From positions 124,001-188,000 of the forward strand of contig CANMYO010000003.1 in NCBI GenBank assembly GCA_947502145.1: DNA of 64,000 nucleotides. The letters run 5' to 3'. This DNA is from an uncultured Paracoccaceae bacterium. Lineage in GTDB: Bacteria > Pseudomonadota > Alphaproteobacteria > Rhodobacterales > Rhodobacteraceae. This document shows positions 10,258 through 17,689 of this stretch, piece after piece (within the stretch, counting starts at the first letter, position 1; each line of letters starts with the position of its first letter). Both the position numbers and the translations under genes were made by a program. The notes below the pieces were generated by a model. That model saw only the letters and a program-made list of their open reading frames with translations. It did no database searches and was not told where the DNA came from.

Positions 10258-10688
10258 TCCGGTCCGCCCGCGTCGAGGATGCCGTTCCCTGCGCCCTTAT
10301 TTTGGGGGATTTCTTTGCGACAACCGCATGGTTGCCCCGGCTGCACACTCCTGCGGAGGATCTTGCATTCATGCGCGACGCCATTGGTAGGGGCCACGTC
10401 ACAGTGGCCACGGAAAACGGTATCGCTGTCGGGTTTATCGGCGCCGATGATGGTTGGGTGACCCACCTTTATCTTGCCCCTGCCATGCGCGGCAAAGGGA
10501 TTGGGTCGGCACTGCTGGATCATGCAAAGCGGGGACAGGCATCGCTGACCCTGTGGTGTTTTCAGGCCAATGAACCGGCACGGCGTTTCTATGAGAGCCA
10601 CGGGTTTGCGGTCGTGGAAACAACCGATGGGGCTGGCAACGAAGAGGGCGTGCCGGACGTGAAATATCATTGGGAGGCAAAGGCATGA
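10254..10688 (+). CDS. GNAT family N-acetyltransferase
   Basis: A 144-residue predicted cytoplasmic acetyltransferase. The acetyl-CoA-binding motif A is visible as HLYLAPAMRGKGIGSALL (R/Q-x-x-G-x-G/A), followed by the C-terminal GNAT element ANEPARRFYESHGF. The substrate is unknown. The start overlaps the ycjX-like stop (ATGA at 10254-10257) and its own stop overlaps the next start (ATGA at 10685-10688). It is therefore sandwiched and translationally coupled inside a YcjX/YcjF-type unit, which makes acetylation of one of those partners or of a shared target a reasonable guess. Confidence 0.9.
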   Translation: MIRSARVEDAVPCALILGDFFATTAWLPRLHTPAEDLAFMRDAIGRGHVTVATENGIAVGFIGADDGWVTHLYLAPAMRGKGIGSALLDHAKRGQASLTLWCFQANEPARRFYESHGFAVVETTDGAGNEEGVPDVKYHWEAKA

Positions 10689-11677
10689 GCCGCGGACCCG
10701 TTCTGATTGATCTTGATGGCAATACCGATGATGTCTCTCCGGCGATGGCACCGGCCGTCATTGATCGCCCGGACGGACCGCAAGGCGCTGCGATGCAACA
10801 GGTTGCCGCACTTGCCGTGCGGCGACCGTCGGTTCTGGCCAAGTGGTTCTGGTCGCTGTCGTTGACGCTGGTCGGATTTGTTGTGTCTCTGGCGGCGTGG
10901 GATTATGTGACTGGCCTGATCGCGCGCAGCCCCATTTTGGGCATGGTGGTGCTCGCGCTTGTTGTCCTGCTTTGCTGCGTCTTGCTGGCAATTGCCCTGC
11001 GGGAGCTGGCCGCGTTTTCCCGGCTGCGGCGGATCGACACGATTCAGGCAAAGGCGGCTGAGGCGCTCGCAAACGCTGATCTGGCCGCCGCACGAGAGGT
11101 CATCGCAAAGCTGGAGCGGCTTTATACAGGGCGCGAGGATACGACTTGGGGGCGCGAACAACTGGCAGAACGCCAGTTGGATGTGCTGGACGCCGACGGG
11201 CTGCTGGGACTTGCGGAGAATACGCTGCTTGCGCCACTGGATGCCCGCGCCAACCGAGAGGTCGAGGCCGCGGCGCGCCAGGTTGCCACCGTCACTGCAA
11301 TTGTGCCGCTGGCGCTGGCTGATGTGTTCACGGCGTTGACCGCGAACATCCGTATGATCCGTCGCATCGCTGAGGTCTACGGTGGCCGTTCAGGCACCTT
11401 TGGCAGTTGGCGTCTGACCCGGAGCGTTCTGACCCATTTGGTCGCAACCGGGGCCGTTGCGGTGGGGGATGATCTGATTGGGACAATTGCCGGCGGCGGG
11501 GTGCTGTCAAAAGTGTCGCGGCGGTTTGGCGAGGGGGTGGTGAATGGCGCGTTGACCGCCCGGGTCGGTGTCGCCGCGATTGAGGTCTGCCGCCCCTTGC
11601 CGTTCCACGCCACAACGCGTCCGTCGGTCACGGCCCTCGTTCGGCGCGCGCTGACCGGGTTATTTGGTCGCGACTAG
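10685..11677 (+). CDS. YcjF/TIGR01620-like inner-membrane protein (DUF697)
   Basis: About 330 residues. The start is the ATG at 10685, which overlaps the preceding stop; an ATG 15 bases earlier is also in frame. The N-terminal tail is polar. Two membrane helices lie near residues 55-100 (around WFWSLSLTLVGFVVSLAAW and GMVVLALVVLLCCVLLAIAL). A DUF697-type helical domain rich in Ala and Val (TAIVPLALADVFTALTANIR) follows. This matches the family partner of YcjX. The gene ends tail-to-tail with the DUF2125 gene, sharing the four bases CTAG so that both stop at TAG. Confidence 0.88.
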   Translation: MSRGPVLIDLDGNTDDVSPAMAPAVIDRPDGPQGAAMQQVAALAVRRPSVLAKWFWSLSLTLVGFVVSLAAWDYVTGLIARSPILGMVVLALVVLLCCVLLAIALRELAAFSRLRRIDTIQAKAAEALANADLAAAREVIAKLERLYTGREDTTWGREQLAERQLDVLDADGLLGLAENTLLAPLDARANREVEAAARQVATVTAIVPLALADVFTALTANIRMIRRIAEVYGGRSGTFGSWRLTRSVLTHLVATGAVAVGDDLIGTIAGGGVLSKVSRRFGEGVVNGALTARVGVAAIEVCRPLPFHATTRPSVTALVRRALTGLFGRD

Positions 11678-12654
11678 AACCGGGGGGCCGGTCCGATCGG
11701 CAGCGGCCCCAGCGACATCAGCCCATTGCCAAAGTTCAAGGGCAGCTCAAGCTGCTGTTGACCGTTCTGCAGCGTATCACCCATGTTCAGATATGTCTGG
11801 TCGATGCCCGGTTCCAGCACGCCAATGCGCCCCAGACCTTCGATCAGCGGACGCCAGTTTTCGGTGGTTATGGTGATCTGACCTGTGGTGTATCCTTCGG
11901 TGTCCACATCCAGTTTCCCCTTTGCAGTCAGGGACATATCGCCCCACAGAAAGGTTGTATCGTTAAGCGTGATCTGCGTGATCGCAGCCGGTGTGCCCTG
12001 AAAGGTCAGGCGATTCAGCTCTTGATCGGTGGTGATGGTGGCATCAAGCTTAAGCGTCTGGATGCTAAGCGGCAACGCCGCATCGGGGTACATGATCGAC
12101 CAGAGTTGGTCGGGCAGGGTAAGCCGATCAATGGCAAGGAAGGCATCGTAGGTTTGGGCCTCAGCACCCGCGCGGACCGCCAACAGGGTATCCGCCATGC
12201 GAAAGGTCCAGCCGGTGTCCGCGGCCAGCGATAGCATGTCCGCGGCCAGCGTTGCATTCGCAAAACTGAGGTTGGGGTTGGCGCTGACCTGAGCGCTCAT
12301 CTTCAGCGCCTCACTGCCTAGGGTCAGGGTTGCCCCCGGCACCGCAAATGACTGCGTGGGCGGGAAGGCGACAATGACCTTGTTGGGTTGGTAACTCAAC
12401 GCAAAGGCCTGCAGAAACGGGGCTTTGTAGGTGAATACGCCCATCGGATCGGTCAGGGATATATCGGTAACCGTGGTATCGAAACGGGATGGAAACCCTG
12501 TCGTGTTAAGCGCAGAGTAGCTGACCTCCCAGCCCGCGGCGTCCAAATCCGCAAGCGCCTGCGTGGCACCATCTTCGACCGCGCGGGAGCCGCCAAACCA
12601 ATATCCGCCATATCCGACGGCCAAGACAATAACGAGGATCAAGAGGCGGCGCAT
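11674..12654 (-). CDS. DUF2125 domain-containing protein
   Basis: A 326-residue protein with an N-terminal signal anchor (MRRLLILVIVLAVGYGGYWF), followed by a beta-rich extracytoplasmic region. The pattern LNTTGFPSRFDTTVTDISL is the usual opening of DUF2125 proteins, which are widespread in Rhodobacteraceae and Rhizobiales and have no assigned role. It is divergent from the ChaC-like gene over 64 bp and convergent with the DUF697 gene. It is probably periplasmic and membrane-tethered; nothing more can be said from sequence. Confidence 0.85.
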   Translation of the reverse strand: MRRLLILVIVLAVGYGGYWFGGSRAVEDGATQALADLDAAGWEVSYSALNTTGFPSRFDTTVTDISLTDPMGVFTYKAPFLQAFALSYQPNKVIVAFPPTQSFAVPGATLTLGSEALKMSAQVSANPNLSFANATLAADMLSLAADTGWTFRMADTLLAVRAGAEAQTYDAFLAIDRLTLPDQLWSIMYPDAALPLSIQTLKLDATITTDQELNRLTFQGTPAAITQITLNDTTFLWGDMSLTAKGKLDVDTEGYTTGQITITTENWRPLIEGLGRIGVLEPGIDQTYLNMGDTLQNGQQQLELPLNFGNGLMSLGPLPIGPAPRF

Positions 12655-12718
12655 CAGTGGTCCTTTTCCTTTGCAGCGAAGCCGTGTTTATAGGGGCCGT
12701 CAGAAAAGGACCAGCAAC

Positions 12719-13246
12719 ATGGCAATGTGGGTGTTCGGGTACGGATCACTTTTGTGGAACCCCGGTTTTGAGCCGGTCGAGCGGCGGCGTGCGGTGTTAC
12801 GGGATTATCATCGCAGCTTTTGCATGTTGTCGATCCATCACCGCGGGTCGGAAGCGGATCCCGGGCTGGTGCTGGCGCTGGATGAAACCAAAGGCGCGAC
12901 CTGCACGGGCGTTGCTTTCCGCGTGCCCGAAGCGGAGGAGGCCGATGTTCTGGCAACCCTGCGCGAGCGCGAGCTGATCTCGTCAGCCTATCTGGAAAAG
13001 ACCTTGGACCTGACATTGGAAAATGGTGAGATTATTGCTGCGTTGGCCTATGTCATCAATCGCGATCATGTCCAGTATTGCCAGTTTGATCTGGAAAAGC
13101 AGGCGCAGATCATTGCCCATGCAACGGGTGGGCGCGGTCCGAATACCGAATACCTGCTAAACACGGCGGCGCATCTGACACAGATGGGCATCCGCGACCC
13201 GGACATGGATTGGCTGGTCGCACGGGTCAAGGCGCTGACGGAATAA
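12719..13246 (+). CDS. gamma-glutamylcyclotransferase, ChaC-like
   Basis: A 175-residue cytoplasmic enzyme family that cleaves glutathione to 5-oxoproline and Cys-Gly. The diagnostic N-terminal motif WVFGYGSLLWNPGF is present, as is the central RGSEADPGLVLALD. The catalytic Glu is probably in the LRERELISSAYLEK segment. The ATG at 12719 is chosen because AAAGGA lies just upstream and the FGYGSL motif is then at the usual distance; in-frame starts further upstream would run into the divergent DUF2125 promoter region. gloB, another glutathione enzyme, is 8 kb away. Confidence 0.9.
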   Translation: MAMWVFGYGSLLWNPGFEPVERRRAVLRDYHRSFCMLSIHHRGSEADPGLVLALDETKGATCTGVAFRVPEAEEADVLATLRERELISSAYLEKTLDLTLENGEIIAALAYVINRDHVQYCQFDLEKQAQIIAHATGGRGPNTEYLLNTAAHLTQMGIRDPDMDWLVARVKALTE

Positions 13247-13312
13247 TGACTTTCGTTTCCGCGCTGGCCCGTTAGAGTTGCACATAACGTAGTTAACGAG
13301 GAACCCGCGCCC

Positions 13313-14473
13313 TTGACGGACCACAGGGAACCCGAGGCCGAGCCACAATTTTCACAGCCCGTGCGTCAGATCACGTCGATGCTGATTGTTTTGGCGTTGG
13401 TGGGTGCCGGGCTCTATGTCGGCTTTGCGCAGATTCAGGCCATCTTTATGGCCAACCTCTATTTGAATGGTGCAATCCTCGCGGTTTTTGTGCTGGGGAT
13501 CCTGTCGACCTTTGGACAGGTCTATCAGTTGATGCGCTCGGTCGAATGGATCGAAGGTTTTGCTGCAAACCGGGTCGGTCACAATCTGACAATCGCCCCA
13601 TCGCTATTGGCGCCGCTGGCGACCCTGTTGCGATCACGCGGCGCGCGGATGCAGATTTCCTCGACCTCAAGCCGGTCGATTCAGGATTCGGTGGCGCAGC
13701 GGATCGACGAAGATCGTGAAATCACGCGATATATCGGAAACACGCTGATTTTTCTTGGCCTTTTGGGTACGTTTTATGGCCTTGCGACGACCGTGCCGGC
13801 CCTTGTCGAAACCATTCGCTCGCTCAACCCGGCAGAGGGTGAAAGCGGCGCGGATGTCTTTGGACGCCTGCAACAGGGCCTTGAAAGCCAGCTTGGCGGC
13901 ATGGGAACGGCATTTTCATCCTCGCTTTTGGGGTTGGCCGGATCACTTGTTGTGGGGTTGCTGGAACTGTTTGCAGGTCACGGGCAGAACCGGTTCTACC
14001 GCGAATTGGAAGAATGGCTTTCAACGATCACACGGCTTGGATTTGCCGGAAGTGACGAAGGTGCGAACGAAGACACCGGGCTTTTGTCTGCCTTTGCCGA
14101 TCATATGGGCGGGCAGATCGAAGCGATGCAAATGATGTTCAACCAAGCTGACGTTCGTCAAAGCCAACTGGATGACCGTCTTGAGCAACTGACTGCTGCG
14201 ATTGCCCAGATCGGACAGGGTGAAGGCGGTGACACGGCGTTGCTGAAGCGCGTCGCAGAAGGGCAGGAGCGTCTGATCGAAAAGCTGGAAGACGGTGGCG
14301 TCGACGGGCTGGACGCGGAAAGCCGTATGCGTCTTCGATCTATTGATGTGCAATTGTTGCGCGTTCTTGAGGAAATGTCCGCAGGACGGCAGGAAACACT
14401 GGCAAATCTGCGCAGCGACATTGCCGCACTGACCCGCGCACTAAAGGGCCGAGGACGCCCCACAGGTAGCTAG
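13313..14473 (+). CDS. MotA/TolQ/ExbB-like proton-channel protein
   Basis: A 386-residue protein starting at TTG, with GAGGAA about 10 bases upstream. Four predicted membrane helices lie near residues 21-45, 51-74, 143-165 and 196-220. The last two carry the MotA/TolQ/ExbB hallmarks LGLLGTFYGLATT and GGMGTAFSSSLLGLAG. A cytoplasmic loop spans about 75-140. The tail (225-386) is probably cytoplasmic and partly coiled coil. Such proteins form five-subunit stators that couple ion flow to movement. The next gene, 2 bp after the stop, encodes the matching MotB/ExbD-like partner. The force-generating pair is well supported; what it drives is unknown. Confidence 0.85.
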   Translation: MTDHREPEAEPQFSQPVRQITSMLIVLALVGAGLYVGFAQIQAIFMANLYLNGAILAVFVLGILSTFGQVYQLMRSVEWIEGFAANRVGHNLTIAPSLLAPLATLLRSRGARMQISSTSSRSIQDSVAQRIDEDREITRYIGNTLIFLGLLGTFYGLATTVPALVETIRSLNPAEGESGADVFGRLQQGLESQLGGMGTAFSSSLLGLAGSLVVGLLELFAGHGQNRFYRELEEWLSTITRLGFAGSDEGANEDTGLLSAFADHMGGQIEAMQMMFNQADVRQSQLDDRLEQLTAAIAQIGQGEGGDTALLKRVAEGQERLIEKLEDGGVDGLDAESRMRLRSIDVQLLRVLEEMSAGRQETLANLRSDIAALTRALKGRGRPTGS

Positions 14474-14475
14474 AC

Positions 14476-16632
14476 ATGGCTTTGACCCGCAGGCAGCAAC
14501 GCATGAACAACGCCATTTGGCCGGGGTTCGTTGATGCGATGACCGGGCTGTTGCTGGTGCTGATGTTCGTGCTGACCATCTTCATGGTGATCCAGTTCGT
14601 TTTGCGCGAGACCATCACCGGGCAGGCCAGCCAGCTTGATGAGCTTGCCGCCGAAGTTGCGACCCTCGCCGCGACGCTGGGCTTGGAACAGGACCGTACG
14701 GCAGAGCTTGAAACGTCATTGCAAGAGGCCGCAACTGCCGCTGACGCGCAAGCGGCGCTGATCGCATCGCTGACGGTCGAGCGTGACACGACGGCCGCGG
14801 CACTGGCCACGGCGCAGGATGAGATCACCGAATTTGAGGCACAAGTTGCGGGGCTCTTGGCGGATCGGACCGATGCGCAGTCGTTGATCCGTGACCTTCA
14901 GGACCGCGAAGCAGAACTAATCACCCAGCAAGAGGCGCTGAACCTTGCGTTGGCGCAGGCCCGTACCGAGATAAATGCCGGCGAAGAGGCGGCCCGCCTT
15001 GCCGCAGCCCGTCGTGAGGCGCTTGAGGCGCTGGTGGCCGATCTGGAAACAACGGCGGAGGTGAGTGCGGCACAAATCGCGCAGCTTGAAGCCGCCGCGC
15101 AAGATGATGCGACGCAAATATCTGAACTGGAAGCGGCGCGACTCTCGGATGCCGCGGCAGCGCTCGCCCTGCGTGAGCGGCTTGCGACGGCCGATACCGA
15201 GCTGACCGCGATGACGCTTGCGCTTGAGGAACAACGTCGTGAAGCCGAAGAAACACTGACGATATTGGCGGCAACGCAGGCGGCGCGGGATCAACTGGAT
15301 CAAAACCTTGCCGCCGCTTTACTTGCGCAGCAGCAGGCCGAAAACGACCTGGCGCAGGCCTTGATTGAAGGGTCAGATCTGGACGCGCGCCTTTTGGCGG
15401 CGCTAAGCTTGCAGGACAACACTGCCGCGGAATTGGCCGAAGCCCGTGCGGCACTTGAGACATCAAATGCGCAGACGGAGGATTTGACCGTGCGCCTCGC
15501 GGCTGCTGTCTCTGCAAATGCTGCAAGCGCTGGTGACCTGCAGGCGGCAGAGGCCGCATTGGCCGCCGCGTTGGCCGAAAGCAAGGCGACGACGGAAGAA
15601 ATTGAGGCAAAGCTGGCCGCCGCACTGCTTGCGCAGCAGGCTGCCGCGCTCGAGGCGAGCAATGCAAACAGCGCCAACAGCACTTTGGAAGACCGGCTTG
15701 CAGAGGCCTTGCTGGCGCAAGAGGCGTTGCAGGCAGAAGTCACCGCGTTGGCAGAGGGGCAATCTGTGACAACACAGGAGCGCGCCGATTTGCAGGCTCG
15801 CCTAGCAGCGGCCCTGGCGCGTGCACAATCGCTGGAAGACACCGCAACCTCGCAAGAAGATTTGCTGGCGGCGGCGAATCTGGCGCTGTCCCAGGAAGAG
15901 GCGTTATCGGCGGAAAGCCAGCGGCAAGTTGCCTTGCTGAATGCGCAGGTTGCAGAGCTGCGCAACCAGGTGGGAACCTTGCAGGCCCTGCTCAACCTTG
16001 CCGAAGAGGCGGATGTTGCGGCGAATGTGCAGATCGAACAATTGGGGGCCCAGTTGAACACAGCATTGGCGCGTGTCGCAGCAGAAGAGCGTCGCCGCCG
16101 TGCGCTGGAAGAGGCCGAGCGTGTCCGGCTTGAAGAGGAACGCGCCCGTTTGCAGGCAGAGGCGCAGAACCTCGAACGGTTTCGGTCAGATTTTTTCGGG
16201 CAATTGCGAGACCTGCTTGAGGGTCAGGATGGCGTTCAGATCGTTGGCGACCGGTTCGTGTTCTCCTCCGAGGTGTTGTTCCGGCCGGGGGAATCCAACC
16301 TCTCGTTCCAGGGACGCGGCGAAATTGCCAAGGTGGCCGACATTCTGCGCAATGTGGCCGACGATATCCCCGATGGAATCGACTGGATCATTCGGGTCGA
16401 CGGACACACCGACAACATCCCGCTGTCTGGCACTGGTGAGTTTCGCGACAACTGGGAACTGTCACAGGCCCGCGCATTGTCGGTCGTTCGCTACATGGAA
16501 AACGCGCTGGGCATCCCGCCGGATCGGCTGGCAGCAAACGGATTCGGTGAATATCAGCCAATCAATCGCGCTGATACGGATGTGGCTCGGGCCCAGAACC
16601 GCCGGATCGAGATCAAACTGACAGAGCGTTAG
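14476..16632 (+). CDS. MotB/OmpA-like stator partner with very long coiled coil
   Basis: 718 residues. A short basic N-terminus (RRQQRMNNAIWPG) precedes one membrane helix with FVDAMTGLLLVLMFV. Asp20 sits where MotB, TolR and ExbD carry the ion-binding Asp. Roughly residues 45-570 are almost uninterrupted Ala/Leu/Glu/Gln coiled coil. An OmpA/MotB peptidoglycan-binding domain fills about 573-718 (VDGHTDNIPLSGTGEFRDNW and AQNRRIEI). MotB and ZorB have far shorter linkers. It is translated with the MotA-like gene just upstream. The stop overlaps the convergent M23 peptidase gene (TTAG). An envelope role, perhaps cell-wall or division related, is inference. Confidence 0.85.
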   Translation: MALTRRQQRMNNAIWPGFVDAMTGLLLVLMFVLTIFMVIQFVLRETITGQASQLDELAAEVATLAATLGLEQDRTAELETSLQEAATAADAQAALIASLTVERDTTAAALATAQDEITEFEAQVAGLLADRTDAQSLIRDLQDREAELITQQEALNLALAQARTEINAGEEAARLAAARREALEALVADLETTAEVSAAQIAQLEAAAQDDATQISELEAARLSDAAAALALRERLATADTELTAMTLALEEQRREAEETLTILAATQAARDQLDQNLAAALLAQQQAENDLAQALIEGSDLDARLLAALSLQDNTAAELAEARAALETSNAQTEDLTVRLAAAVSANAASAGDLQAAEAALAAALAESKATTEEIEAKLAAALLAQQAAALEASNANSANSTLEDRLAEALLAQEALQAEVTALAEGQSVTTQERADLQARLAAALARAQSLEDTATSQEDLLAAANLALSQEEALSAESQRQVALLNAQVAELRNQVGTLQALLNLAEEADVAANVQIEQLGAQLNTALARVAAEERRRRALEEAERVRLEEERARLQAEAQNLERFRSDFFGQLRDLLEGQDGVQIVGDRFVFSSEVLFRPGESNLSFQGRGEIAKVADILRNVADDIPDGIDWIIRVDGHTDNIPLSGTGEFRDNWELSQARALSVVRYMENALGIPPDRLAANGFGEYQPINRADTDVARAQNRRIEIKLTER

Positions 16633-17606
16633 GGGGCCACGTCAAAACGGATGACCGCGCTGTCGATCGACCTGCCGTCCCGCATCATTGAAATTATTGC
16701 ACTGTATTGGCCCGTCGGCCATCCCGCTAGCGGGGGCTGACGCCCGTTGGCCCGATAAAACTGGGCCTGCGTGCGGGTCAGCACCTCGGTGTCTTCAAAG
16801 ATGGTTTGGCGATCAGGGCCAATGATTGTATGGATGACCACGTCGCCGGGGTGAGACCCAAACGCGAAACTCCACAGAACCAGCGGTGCGTCGGATTTGA
16901 CCGTGTTCTGTGGCGGAATACCCGCCTTTATGGCCTCATAGGTTGGCACATCAGCGGCAATCCCGGATGCGATCAAGCCGCCGGGTGGCGTGTGAATGGG
17001 CAGCGGATGGTGCCACAGGGACTGGGGCGCGCGCGCGTCGCAGACGGCCGAACCGTCAGGATCAAACGGATCAACGATTTCACCCGATCTACGCAATTCA
17101 AAATGAAGATGCGGAAAGGTGGTATTGCCGGACAATCCGATCTGCCCCAGCACTGTATGGGTTTTGACCTCTTGCCCGACTGTGACGGCAATGCTGTCCC
17201 TGGCAAGGTGGCAATATTGCGTTTCCCAGCCGTTGGGATGAGAGATGACAACCCCGTTGCCACATTCTTCGCCTGTGACATCTGGCGCATCGGGCGCAGT
17301 TTGCAGAATGTCGGGCAGCGCGTCGCGCACGGCCGTAACTGTGCCGGGGGCCGCTGCGCGGACCGGAACGCCATTTGCCTGCGCCGCAAGCGACGGCAAC
17401 GCGATGTCAGTGCCTTTGTGCCCGTCGTATGACAGCGTACCGCATTGAAAATCGGCCGCCTCATGGGTTGGGTCATGGTCGACGAACTGTTGAAAGTGGC
17501 AATTGGTTCCGATGATGCAGCCGACGGGAAAGGCCAGCTGGATATCTTGCGCGAACACCGCGTTCGGCAGCAACAGTAAGGTCAGGAATCGCATGCGCCA
17601 CCACAT
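16629..17606 (-). CDS. M23 family metallopeptidase (LytM-like), exported
   Basis: A 325-residue secreted or periplasmic zinc endopeptidase family member that cuts peptidoglycan cross-links. The signal peptide is MRFLTLLLLPNAVFA, so translation may start at the ATG at 17594 rather than the one at 17606. LytM metal-site motifs are HKGTDIA (H-x3-D) and HLHFELR (H-x-H), with YCHLAR between them. Cysteines (VGCIIGTNC, CGTL, EECGNG) suggest disulfides. It is convergent with the OmpA-like stator gene, a suggestive pairing because both would touch the cell wall. It lies downstream of clpA on the same strand but behind a terminator. Confidence 0.9.
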   Translation of the reverse strand: MWWRMRFLTLLLLPNAVFAQDIQLAFPVGCIIGTNCHFQQFVDHDPTHEAADFQCGTLSYDGHKGTDIALPSLAAQANGVPVRAAAPGTVTAVRDALPDILQTAPDAPDVTGEECGNGVVISHPNGWETQYCHLARDSIAVTVGQEVKTHTVLGQIGLSGNTTFPHLHFELRRSGEIVDPFDPDGSAVCDARAPQSLWHHPLPIHTPPGGLIASGIAADVPTYEAIKAGIPPQNTVKSDAPLVLWSFAFGSHPGDVVIHTIIGPDRQTIFEDTEVLTRTQAQFYRANGRQPPLAGWPTGQYSAIISMMRDGRSIDSAVIRFDVAP

Positions 17607-17654
17607 AAACCCGCACCGGGCCCGTTCGCGTCGTCGCCCGCCTTCACGGTTCAG

Positions 17655-17685
17655 AATAAGGCCGGGCGCAATGCCCGGCCGTTTG
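17655..17685 (-). terminator. rho-independent terminator after clpA
   Basis: A perfect 8-bp stem GGCCGGGC/GCCCGGCC around a 5-nt loop (17660-17680). Read on the minus strand it is followed by TTATTCT. It lies just past the clpA stop and upstream of the M23 peptidase gene. Confidence 0.75.
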
Positions 17686-17689
17686 TTTG

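Noticed and set aside
13313-16632. Zorya-type anti-phage system (ZorA/ZorB)
   Set aside because: The pair has the right MotA/OmpA outline, but no ZorC/ZorD or ZorE genes follow, the long coiled coil is in the OmpA protein instead of the MotA-like one, and the surroundings are housekeeping.
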